Assembly (NCBI GenBank): GCA_964541075.1
Contig: CAZIPZ010000030.1
Span: 1-25,435 of the forward strand
DNA: 25,435 nt
Reading direction: 5' to 3'
Origin: CAZIPZ01 sp964541075
GTDB taxonomy: Bacteria > Acidobacteriota > Terriglobia > 20CM-2-55-15
Each line of letters starts with the position of its first letter. Position 1 is the first letter of the stretch. Under the pieces are notes generated by a model that worked only from the letters and a program-made list of their open reading frames with translations, did not search any database and was not told where the DNA came from. The translations under genes were made by a program, and so were the position numbers. Shown here piece by piece: positions 7,834 to 14,622 of this stretch.

Positions 7834-8813
7834 GGTTGTGAAGGCGGTTGCCGCCGCAGCGCGGACATCTCCAGCTCCATTGCGTAGGCCACGAGCTCTT
7901 CACCGTATCGATCCTCGAGAATCAGCCGACGAAAGTAGTCTTTTGCGGTTTGATGGCCAACCTGCTGAAAAGCAATGTTGATGCTGCTGTTGAAGACCGC
8001 GCCTGCGACAGGTACGAGAATGCCAAGTTCCTTCTGCGTAACAACGACTCCCAGGCGGTCGGCAACGTACGTAATAAGGCGAATCATCTGCGGTGCTTCG
8101 CGTTCCAACAATTGTCGATCAAGGACCAAACCCGTCGTCCGCGCCATAAACCGGCCGGATTCACGAATGGATGTGACCACTGCACTCTTCAGCGACAAAT
8201 AGCCTTCATCGCTGGATTCCGTTGGCGGCGCCATCGCCGCAATAAGATGCGGTAAGTTTCGGGGATCTTTGGACGAATAACCGTACGCCGTAGCCAGTTG
8301 ACAGGTGTGACGTGAAAGCAACGTCAGCGATGTTGTGACATCCATGAGGATCAGGGAAGGAATGGCGAGCTGCGCGCCGGGAATACCTTCGGCTAACGTT
8401 GTTGCGCTGCCCAGCAAAGCGCCTTCTGCGCCAATCCAAAACGTGTTCCCGAATCGAAAGGAATCAGCCACCGGGTCCAGCTGACTCAGCGGCATATATC
8501 GAAGACCATCAAAATCGTCGCCGATTTTGATTCCGCGCCTGGCATATCGTTTCGAAATGTCCTTTGAGTTGGTGAGCTTGTTTGCTGCGCGAAACGTTTT
8601 GATCAGGCCTTCTTCAATCCATCCATGAATTTGGTTTGTAATGCCTCTAAGAGCGCGGCTGTGAGATTCGCGGCCGATCTTGAGAAGCTTGCCGACCGGA
8701 CGTCCCGCCACGTCCAGCAATCTCTGTACAGCGTTGGGTTGCACCCGCCTGTGGGCGATCTCCCGGATGATTTCCCGTTCATACTCCGTAAAGACCGATA
8801 AGACATCACTCAT
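7830..8813 (-). CDS. EcsC-family protein
   Basis: A 327-residue protein of the EcsC family (PF12787), named after a gene in the Bacillus ecs locus whose biochemical role is not known. Diagnostic stretches are the hydrophobic PSLILMDVTTSLTLLSRHTC followed by AYGYSSKDPRNLPHLIA, where the family has a Tyr-Gly rich turn, and near the C-terminus ILVPVAGAVFNSSINIAFQQ then TAKDYFRRLILEDRYGEE. Two or three moderately hydrophobic segments (about 125-160 and 265-290) suggest membrane association. The first 100 residues are basic and hydrophilic. No operon partner is apparent: it converges on the M48 gene with a 4-base stop-to-stop overlap, and the next minus-strand gene lies 126 bases upstream. No ribosome binding site was seen at the ATG. 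Confidence 0.82.
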   Translation of the reverse strand: MSDVLSVFTEYEREIIREIAHRRVQPNAVQRLLDVAGRPVGKLLKIGRESHSRALRGITNQIHGWIEEGLIKTFRAANKLTNSKDISKRYARRGIKIGDDFDGLRYMPLSQLDPVADSFRFGNTFWIGAEGALLGSATTLAEGIPGAQLAIPSLILMDVTTSLTLLSRHTCQLATAYGYSSKDPRNLPHLIAAMAPPTESSDEGYLSLKSAVVTSIRESGRFMARTTGLVLDRQLLEREAPQMIRLITYVADRLGVVVTQKELGILVPVAGAVFNSSINIAFQQVGHQTAKDYFRRLILEDRYGEELVAYAMELEMSALRRQPPSQP

Positions 8814-8939
8814 AGAAAAGAGAGTAACAGGAAATACTCTGAATCGGGTGGATGCGTGGATCTGTTGCGAAGCCAGGCCTGGGAAGGGCCGCTAACGCCT
8901 TTTGTTTGAAGCGAGGGATTGGTGGAGCGAAAACGTTGT

Positions 8940-11219
8940 CTAAATTGCCTGACCCGATCGCTTGCTTTGCATTTCTTTGTCCGCTATACGGAGTAATTCA
9001 TCAGCCGTTTCGGGAGGATCCTGGCTTACCGTGAAGCCGATACGGCATTCGACCACTAACGGAAGATTTCGATATATGGCCAGAGCGTTCAGTTTTTGTT
9101 GAACGCGGTTGACGACGACCTCGGCATCTTTGGCGCCAGCCTCGATTAAAAGCACAGCAAATTCGTCGCCTGCATAGCGCGCTACCAGATCGGTGCTGCG
9201 CGAAGATTCCAGCAAAGCATCGGAGACTGTCCGAAGAACATCGTCGCCGACGCTGTAGCCAAAGCGATCGTTGATGGCTTTCAGATGCACAACGTCCAGA
9301 ACAAGCAGCATGACGCCGCTGCCCCTTCTGCGGGCGGCCGCCGTCAAGCGGCGATACAGTTCATGGAATGCTCTTCGTCCGGGAAGACCTGTGAGCGGAT
9401 CCGGGGCGTAGCGGGCCAGGAGGCGGTCTGCGTCATACAGTCGTCCTGCCAACACACGCAATAATGCTAGCGAGACCTCCGCGGAGCTCTGAAGCATTTC
9501 GAGAAAATCTTCCGCCGGAAGCATGAGACATCGCGTCCGCTCGAGGGTGATCACACTGGCGGACCTGGGACGGTCGCGAAGGACGCCAAGCTCGCCGAAA
9601 ACCTCGCCGACTCCGAGTTCTCCCAGGAACATTTCCACAGGACTGTCGGGAACGGATTCCAGGATTCGAACCCTTCCTGAAAGGACAACGAAAGCACTTC
9701 CACCCGGCTCGTTCTGCCGGATGACGGGATGGCCTACTGGATAAGTATGGTCGATAGCCCGTGCGAGAAAGTGCTCAAGGCGTTCTCGACTGAGCGCAGA
9801 GAATAAAGGCACGGACGAAAGAATGTCGACATAGCTGCCACCGGATCGCTCAGCTTCGACTGCTGCAATCGGCGCCGGCGCTTCATCGGGGGCAACCTCC
9901 ACGGGAATGACTTCGGTCGGAGAGACCGTCGGAACCGTGCGCGCGAGCCACGCTCGCACACGTGTTCGAAGCATCGGCGGGCTAAACGGCTTCGCCAGAT
10001 AGTCTGTAGCGATGCTCTCGGCGCTATAAAGAGCTTCTGTGCCATCACGTCCTTCAGTCAGCAGAAGGACAGGGAGATCGGGCTTACCAAGCATGCTTCT
10101 CAAAGGCTGGATAAAACTGGCGCCGTCGCCGTCAGCGAGATTCGCATTGATGATCACCAGGTCGGGATTCACGTTCAGTGCGCGATCCATGGCGGTGTGT
10201 CCGTTTGGCGCGGGTATCAAGATGAGGCCGTCATCAGGCAAAACCTGTTCGATGGCCATGATGTCCGCCCGGGCGTCGCTGATGGCGAGCACCCGGCTTC
10301 CCGCAATATGACGCCTTTCCAGGGCCGAGTATTCCACAACGGTTTGCGAGACCCCTCTGCCGGCAATCTCGAAAGTCATTCCTTCAGCCGCCGCAAAAAC
10401 ATCGATCGAGGAGTTGCTTGCCGCCGCTCGAGCTCGCTGGACGTCTTCAATCTGCTTTACGAAATCATCGTCGTGGGTGGGGTCGTGATGAAATAACGCC
10501 ATCTTCGAAACACCCGCGGCGATTCCAACATCCGTGACGTAGTCGGTCGGGCTGTGGCCCCAACCCAGCTTCGACTTGTATTCGTCGCCTGTGTATTGGG
10601 CGTCATGAACTACCAGGTCCGCATTCTTCAAGAACGCAATATGGCGCTGGTCACCGGGATGATGGAACGTTGGGCCGGGTGAATTCCAGAATGGCTCATG
10701 GTCGGTGACGTAAACGACGGTAGCGCCGCCGCTGGAGATACGATAGGCAATCGTGGGCGCCGTGTGATTGAGATATTGAGTCTCAACCAATGCATCGCCA
10801 ATGCGGAAGAATCCCTCTTCAAGTTCCGTGTAATGAAGCCGGCTGGCGAGGTCCTGAAGCTTCACGGGAAAGTATGAATACTGCATCTGACCCGAGAGTG
10901 ACTCCTCCAGGCTCCGTTGAAATGCGGCGGAACCATAGATGTTCAACTCAGTTCCAGGCAGGAACGCGGGTGTGAAGAAGGGGAAGCCCTGGATGTGATC
11001 CCAGTGGGTATGGCCTATCAGAAGGTGAACTCGATGAGGGCCGGTCCGATTGCGCAGCATATCGAGACCCATCTCGCGGATTCCCGTGCCGCAGTCGAGA
11101 ACAATGGTTGTACCTTCATTGGTTCTCAACTCAACGCATGAAGTGTTTCCGCCGTAAGCTGCCGTTCGATGACCTGGCGTCGGAATCGAGCCGCGCGTTC
11201 CCCAGAAACGTACGTGCAT
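8940..11219 (-). CDS. MBL-receiver-cNMP-GGDEF multidomain signalling protein
   Basis: A 759-residue cytosolic fusion. (1) Metallo-beta-lactamase fold, about 1-290, starting VRFWGTRGSIPTPG and YGGNTSCVE, with HTHWDH at 70-75 and further likely metal ligands His152, Asp173 and His244 or His245. This resembles RNase Z/PhnP/phosphodiesterase-type hydrolases. (2) Receiver-like domain, about 307-427, where the phosphoacceptor position is Asn358 (PDLVIINANLADGDG); Thr388 and Lys410 are kept. (3) Cyclic-nucleotide-binding domain, about 465-600, with phosphate-binding cassette FGELGVLRDRPRSASV (541-556). (4) GGDEF domain, about 605-755, with active-site loop AGDEF (683-687), LDVVHLKAIND in place of the usual DxD motif, and inhibitory-site RxxD at 674-677. 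A Pro/Glu-rich linker (430-460) separates the receiver and cNMP parts. There is no membrane segment. It is divergent from the cupin gene. Confidence 0.9.
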   Translation of the reverse strand: MHVRFWGTRGSIPTPGHRTAAYGGNTSCVELRTNEGTTIVLDCGTGIREMGLDMLRNRTGPHRVHLLIGHTHWDHIQGFPFFTPAFLPGTELNIYGSAAFQRSLEESLSGQMQYSYFPVKLQDLASRLHYTELEEGFFRIGDALVETQYLNHTAPTIAYRISSGGATVVYVTDHEPFWNSPGPTFHHPGDQRHIAFLKNADLVVHDAQYTGDEYKSKLGWGHSPTDYVTDVGIAAGVSKMALFHHDPTHDDDFVKQIEDVQRARAAASNSSIDVFAAAEGMTFEIAGRGVSQTVVEYSALERRHIAGSRVLAISDARADIMAIEQVLPDDGLILIPAPNGHTAMDRALNVNPDLVIINANLADGDGASFIQPLRSMLGKPDLPVLLLTEGRDGTEALYSAESIATDYLAKPFSPPMLRTRVRAWLARTVPTVSPTEVIPVEVAPDEAPAPIAAVEAERSGGSYVDILSSVPLFSALSRERLEHFLARAIDHTYPVGHPVIRQNEPGGSAFVVLSGRVRILESVPDSPVEMFLGELGVGEVFGELGVLRDRPRSASVITLERTRCLMLPAEDFLEMLQSSAEVSLALLRVLAGRLYDADRLLARYAPDPLTGLPGRRAFHELYRRLTAAARRRGSGVMLLVLDVVHLKAINDRFGYSVGDDVLRTVSDALLESSRSTDLVARYAGDEFAVLLIEAGAKDAEVVVNRVQQKLNALAIYRNLPLVVECRIGFTVSQDPPETADELLRIADKEMQSKRSGQAI

Positions 11220-11259
11220 GTTGTTGTTTCCCTACTCTCCCGCGCGCAATTGGTGAGCG

Positions 11260-11288
11260 ATATTGTCAGCCCGATGTTTGCGAGTCAA
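11260..11288 (-). promoter_or_regulatory. Sigma70-type promoter of the MBL-GGDEF gene
   Basis: On the minus strand TTGACT (11288-11283), a 17-base spacer and CAATAT (11265-11260). The expected start is near 11253, giving a leader of about 34 bases before the ATG at 11219. Its -35 box touches that of the divergent promoter. Confidence 0.5.
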
Positions 11289-11306
11289 GCGCTTTCGGAG
11301 TATATA
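11278..11306 (+). promoter_or_regulatory. Sigma70-type promoter of the cupin gene
   Basis: TTGCGA (11278-11283), a 17-base spacer and TATATA (11301-11306), expected start near 11313 and a leader of about 64 bases. The -35 box overlaps the minus-strand -35 box by one base. Confidence 0.45.
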
Positions 11307-11376
11307 GCCGACCGACTAGACAGGGAAGGTCCTTATAGCTATTTCAGTCTTACGCTCATGCGAACTGGAATTGGAC

Positions 11377-11781
11377 ATGACTCAAAACGTCGAATATGCT
11401 GACGACATGCCCGTTTCTCCCGATTCTTCGCCCCGTTTTGACGAGCGACCATGGGGCAACTTCACGGTCCTGGACGAGGGGGCGACTTACAAGGTCAAGA
11501 GGATCGAAGTGTTGCCGGGAAAACGTCTCAGCTATCAAAAACACAAGAATCGCTCCGAACATTGGATGATCGTCGGCGGCCGGGCCCAGGTCACACTAGA
11601 TGGTCGTCAACTGGTTCTTTCACCAGGAGAAACAGTTGATGTGCCGGTCGGCGCAGCGCACCGCATTGAGAACATCGCGAACGAGAAGCTCATCTTCATC
11701 GAGATCCAGCGCGGAATGTATCTAGGGGAGGACGACATCGAACGTCTTCAAGATGATTACGGTCGCGTCAAGTCGGAGTAA
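11377..11781 (+). CDS. Mannose-6-phosphate isomerase/mannose-1-P guanylyltransferase-type cupin
   Basis: A 134-residue cupin corresponding to the isolated C-terminal isomerase domain of type II PMI-GMP proteins (ManC/AlgA). Visible family marks are RPWGNF near the start, YKVKRIEVLPGKRLSYQKHK, SEHWMIVGGRAQVT (cupin motif with metal-binding His/Glu), PVGAAHRIEN and the closing IQRGMYLGEDDIERLQDDYGR. Full-length relatives make GDP-mannose from fructose-6-phosphate. A stand-alone domain of this size would supply at most the isomerase step or act as a sugar-phosphate cupin. The ATG at 11377 is preferred, with a GGAA about 8 bases upstream. A TTG two codons earlier is possible. It stands at the head of a plus-strand run that also includes the small CxCxxC gene. 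Confidence 0.87.
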   Translation: MTQNVEYADDMPVSPDSSPRFDERPWGNFTVLDEGATYKVKRIEVLPGKRLSYQKHKNRSEHWMIVGGRAQVTLDGRQLVLSPGETVDVPVGAAHRIENIANEKLIFIEIQRGMYLGEDDIERLQDDYGRVKSE

Positions 11782-11872
11782 GTCTCAAGCCTAACGTCTC
11801 TCTGCCGGCCTAACCTGAAACTTGGTATAGTTTCGGACGCGCCCTTCTGCTCCTTTCTTCCGAGTATCCCCA

Positions 11873-12115
11873 ATGCTTTCCGACGAAGAGATTTTCTTTC
11901 TCTACGGGAGAGACTCCGTCATTTCCCGTAAAGGTTCCTTTACTTTGGTTCATCTCGACAGGCCATCCGCGGATCTGGTGCGCGTCCGGACTGAAGAGTT
12001 TGATCCGGACGAATTCTTCTTATGCGGCTGTCCGATCTGCGACTTGATTCGTGAGGGCGGCCTGGTCGTGTTTGATGATTCTGCATACGACGAAGAGGAA
12101 ATCTTTCTCGAATGA
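11873..12115 (+). CDS. Small acidic CxCxxC protein of unknown function
   Basis: An 80-residue, very acidic protein that I do not recognise. It has no signal peptide or membrane segment. Three cysteines form CGCPIC at 51-56 (Cys51, Cys53, Cys56), which could bind a metal or act in redox chemistry. They are flanked by DEFFL and by DLIREGGLVVFDDS, and the tail is a run of acids (DEEEIFLE). A TATAGT box at 11826-11831 could be its -10 element, but no good -35 lies upstream. No ribosome binding site is apparent. It is 91 bases after the cupin gene and 50 before the peptide deformylase. The frame is open and the composition protein-like, so I think it is real, with moderate confidence. Confidence 0.55.
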   Translation: MLSDEEIFFLYGRDSVISRKGSFTLVHLDRPSADLVRVRTEEFDPDEFFLCGCPICDLIREGGLVVFDDSAYDEEEIFLE

Positions 12116-12129
12116 CCACACGAATTTCT

Positions 12130-12158
12130 GTGTCAGGGGGCGAAAGTTCAATTAGCAT
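12130..12158 (+). promoter_or_regulatory. Weak promoter candidate, leaderless def
   Basis: GTGTCA (12130-12135), a 17-base spacer and TAGCAT (12153-12158), each matching consensus at four of six positions. The start codon is 7 bases beyond the -10 box, so the transcript would begin at or next to the ATG. No Shine-Dalgarno sequence is present near the ATG, which agrees with a leaderless message. Confidence 0.3.
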
Positions 12159-12173
12159 CTAGCGCATGCCCCC
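12136..12173 (+). promoter_or_regulatory. GC hairpin reaching into the def start codon
   Basis: GGGGGC (12136-12141) and GCCCCC (12168-12173) could form a six-pair GC stem around a 26-base loop. The G of the ATG is in the 3' arm. It could limit translation if transcription starts upstream of 12136. It would be irrelevant to a leaderless transcript. Confidence 0.2.
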
Positions 12174-12660
12174 ACGAACCATATTGCGCCTGGGTGATCC
12201 GCGTCTTTGGCGGGTGTCAGAACCGGCGCCGGAGGCGAAGGCGGATCGGGTCCAGGAAACAATCCGAGACCTGGACGAGACGCTGAGGCTCTTTCGCGAA
12301 GAGACTGGATGGGGGCGGGGAATCAGTGCGGTTCAAATCGGCGAAATGCAGCGCATTGCTTTCATTCACCTTCCAGGTGGCGAAAGGTTCGCTTTCTTGA
12401 ATCCACAGGTCATTGATCGCAGTGATGAGCAAATTGACTTATGGGACAATTGCTTCAGTTTCCCAGGGCTGGAGGTGAGGGTTCGCCGACATTACCGAAT
12501 CGCCTTCCGCTACACGGATCATTTGGGAAAGGCGCGTGAAATGGAAGTCGAAGGCGGTTTGAGTGAACTTGTGCAGCATGAATTCGATCACCTCGACGGT
12601 GTTCTCGCCATCAACCGGCGAATCGATGACCGCAGTTTCAGAATGACGGAGCGTTTGTGA
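12166..12660 (+). CDS. def: Peptide deformylase, divergent
   Basis: A 164-residue protein that aligns with peptide deformylase, the metalloenzyme removing the formyl group from nascent protein N-termini. The N-terminus PRTILRLGDPRLWRVSEP is typical. Motif I (GxGxAAxQ) reads GRGISAVQ at 50-57 with Gln57. Motif III is intact as QHEFDH at 137-142 (His138, Glu139, His142). Motif II, normally EGCLS, is DNCFS at 94-98: the metal-ligand Cys96 is kept but Glu-Gly is replaced by Asp-Asn and Leu by Phe. All metal ligands and the catalytic Glu are present, so activity is plausible, perhaps with altered specificity. The gene overlaps the next one by 4 bases. It lacks the usual fmt neighbour, so it may be a second deformylase. 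Confidence 0.85.
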   Translation: MPPRTILRLGDPRLWRVSEPAPEAKADRVQETIRDLDETLRLFREETGWGRGISAVQIGEMQRIAFIHLPGGERFAFLNPQVIDRSDEQIDLWDNCFSFPGLEVRVRRHYRIAFRYTDHLGKAREMEVEGGLSELVQHEFDHLDGVLAINRRIDDRSFRMTERL

Positions 12661-13787
12661 ATTCCCGGTTGAAGTTGATTCTTCTAATTACCTTCCTCTC
12701 TTTGGCATCGCTCTCTGTCCTCTTTGTCACGCCGGATTTACGGGTCGCGGCTGGTGCTCTGCCGGATCGCCTGTCGGACGACGAATTCTGGAGAATCGTC
12801 ACCGATTTTTCTGAGGATGGCGGATACTTTCGTTCGGACAACTTCATATCCAATGAAACGACTTTCCAGTACGTAATTCCCGACCTGAAGAAGCGAGTGA
12901 AGCCGGGCGGTGTTTATCTCGGGGTCGGCCCAGAGCAGAACTTCACGTATATCTCGTCAATACGTCCCCAGGTCGTTTTCATCGTGGATATTCGCCGTCA
13001 AGCGATGCTTCAACATCTGATGTATAAGGCATTGTTTGAACTATCTGAAAATCGCTCCGAATTCCTGTCAAAGCTGTTTTCGCGACCTACCTCCCCCAAC
13101 GTGTCTATAGATGCTTCTATCGAACGGATTTTTGAATCCGCAAACCTTGAAGCAGAACCCGAATTGGCGGAGCAAAATCTGGAAGACATTTTTGACCGGC
13201 TCCGCTCTCACGGATTCTTGCTGAGCGAGGAGGATTGGGGAGCGATAAGGCATGTGTACATGGCTTTCGCGGATGCCGGCCCGGAAATCCGGTATTCGTA
13301 TCCAAGCCAGTATGGCTGGCGCAGATTTCCGAGTTATGCGGACCTGATGTTGGAAACTGACCAAGCCGGACTCAATCATGGATATCTGGCGACTGAGGAA
13401 AATTTCCAAATCGTAAAACGGCTTCAGCAGGACAACCGTGTGATTCCCATTGTTGGAGACTTTGCGGGCGGCCATGCCCTGCGTTCAATCGGACAATATC
13501 TGCGGAATCACGGGGCGACGGTCAGCGCTTTCTATACGTCGAACGTGGAGTTCTACTTGTTTCAGAGTGATGACTGGAAGAAGTTTTTTAACAATGTCGC
13601 CCATCTCCCTCTGGATGCCCAGAGCACCTTTATCCGCGCGTATTTCAACAACTACGGATATCGCTTTCCCGCGCGCCCTGGAAGGTCTCGCTCTGTGACT
13701 TTGCTGGATAGCATGTCCGGACTTGTTGACGCATTTGATCAGGGCGGCCTACGAACCTATTTCGACGTCATCGACCGATCACGCTAA
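12657..13787 (+). CDS. Exported LIC_10091-like protein
   Basis: A 376-residue protein starting with GTG inside the def stop (sequence GTGA), so it is probably translationally coupled to the deformylase. A hydrophobic N-terminus (residues 5-26, LKLILLITFLSLASLSVLFV) indicates export or anchoring. The next part has a strong signature: LSDDEFWRIVTDFSEDGGYF, SDNFISNE, VIPDL, then GGVYLGVGPEQNFTYI and PQVVFIVDIRR. The last two resemble the glycine loop and acidic end of strand 2 in Rossmann-fold methyltransferases. This pattern is what I remember for the uncharacterised LIC_10091 family (named after a Leptospira protein); that assignment is from memory. A second alpha/beta part (FAGGHALRSIGQYLRNHGATV, FYTSNVEFYLF) closes the chain. 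Its substrate and reaction are unknown. Confidence 0.72.
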   Translation: MNSRLKLILLITFLSLASLSVLFVTPDLRVAAGALPDRLSDDEFWRIVTDFSEDGGYFRSDNFISNETTFQYVIPDLKKRVKPGGVYLGVGPEQNFTYISSIRPQVVFIVDIRRQAMLQHLMYKALFELSENRSEFLSKLFSRPTSPNVSIDASIERIFESANLEAEPELAEQNLEDIFDRLRSHGFLLSEEDWGAIRHVYMAFADAGPEIRYSYPSQYGWRRFPSYADLMLETDQAGLNHGYLATEENFQIVKRLQQDNRVIPIVGDFAGGHALRSIGQYLRNHGATVSAFYTSNVEFYLFQSDDWKKFFNNVAHLPLDAQSTFIRAYFNNYGYRFPARPGRSRSVTLLDSMSGLVDAFDQGGLRTYFDVIDRSR

Positions 13788-13789
13788 CT

Positions 13790-13882
13790 TTATTCTGCAT
13801 GGGCTGCAATGCTCACTGCAAGGAACAGCAAGATCGACGATGCGAACAAGGCCAAGCCATAAGCCACAATCCGAAACACCAT
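13790..13882 (-). CDS. Possible 30-residue single-span membrane peptide
   Basis: A short open frame that begins MVFRIVAYGLALF, is hydrophobic through residues 4-27 and ends AAHAE before a TAA stop. It starts 4 bases after the DUF2461 stop codon on the same strand, a spacing typical of an operon. The profile (a positive residue near the N-terminus, a continuous hydrophobic stretch, a polar tail) is that of a small membrane protein. The only ribosome-binding-like sequence lies about 20 bases upstream inside the DUF2461 gene. Hydrophobic 30-codon frames also arise by chance, so this stays tentative. Confidence 0.3.
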   Translation of the reverse strand: MVFRIVAYGLALFASSILLFLAVSIAAHAE

Positions 13883-13886
13883 AGGA

Positions 13887-14609
13887 CTACAACTCGAGCA
13901 TCTTCTCCTGACGCTCGCGAATCTTTCGAGCGTTCACGATCGGCTCATTGAGGAATCGGATAAAGGGCAGCATTGCGCGAAAAGTGCTTACGATGAGCTC
14001 ATAGAATTCCGGACTCGTCGACAGAGCAGGCTCCAAATCTCGACCTGCAAGAAATTGTTTCAGCTTTAGATGTTCCGAAGCCGGGTGCTCCTGGAAAAAT
14101 CCGCGTGGCGCTTTCCGTAGTCGTTCCCCAGACACTTCTCCAAACAGCGTCCGAAATGACCGGCCGTTGACAATATTAAGAAACACCTTGGGCTTTTCCG
14201 CAATACGCTGGCGCACGGCGTTCAGATCTTCTGGCAGGGGCCGATAAAGGCCCCCGCCCACGAAGACCTCAGAAGGAGCAACGTGCAAATAAAAGCCCGC
14301 TCCTTCATGTTTGCCAAGACGCTTGTGAGGGAAAACTGCTGCCACATGAGTCTTATATGGCGATTTATCCTTTGAAAAACGGGTGTCCCGGTGAATACGA
14401 TAGGCCGAAACCTTGGGACTCGCGACCATCTCGGGCGCAAATTGGTCAAAATCATGAGACAGCGCAGTAATCAACTGCTCCATAGGTCTTTTGACGGAAG
14501 TTTCGTAAATACCTTTGTGCTCCAGGAACCATTCGCGATTATTATGGCGCTTCAGTAGGCGCAAGAACCGGAGCGCGTCTTTTGGAAATCCTGGAAAGGC
14601 TTTTTCCAT
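13887..14609 (-). CDS. DUF2461-family protein
   Basis: A 240-residue cytosolic protein of the DUF2461 family (TIGR02453), whose function is unknown. Characteristic stretches are FPKDALRFLRLLKRHNNREW near the start, AYRIHRDTRFSKDKSPYKTH in the middle, GAGFYLHVAPSEVFVGGGLY, and a C-terminal RAMLPFIRFLNEP. Length fits the family (about 210-240). It is divergent from the GAF-AAA+ regulator, with only 13 bases between the two start codons, so their promoters must overlap each other's coding sequence. There is no signal peptide or membrane segment. Confidence 0.88.
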   Translation of the reverse strand: MEKAFPGFPKDALRFLRLLKRHNNREWFLEHKGIYETSVKRPMEQLITALSHDFDQFAPEMVASPKVSAYRIHRDTRFSKDKSPYKTHVAAVFPHKRLGKHEGAGFYLHVAPSEVFVGGGLYRPLPEDLNAVRQRIAEKPKVFLNIVNGRSFRTLFGEVSGERLRKAPRGFFQEHPASEHLKLKQFLAGRDLEPALSTSPEFYELIVSTFRAMLPFIRFLNEPIVNARKIRERQEKMLEL

Positions 14610-14622
14610 AAGGCGTAATTAT

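Noticed and set aside
8873..8882. Palindrome CCAGGCCTGG between ecsC-like and the signalling fusion gene
   Set aside because: A single ten-base palindrome without a T-run, flanking repeats or a matching copy is too short to call a terminator or operator.
8940..11219. The idea that the MBL/cNMP/GGDEF fusion is part of an antiphage (CBASS-like) system
   Set aside because: No nucleotidyltransferase, effector, Cap2/Cap3-like or mobile gene is nearby. The neighbours are housekeeping genes, so a defence role has no support here.
14515..14622. Longer N-terminus for the GAF-AAA+ regulator
   Set aside because: The extra 36 residues are antisense to the DUF2461 start and low in protein-like character. 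The ATG at 14623 has a ribosome binding site.
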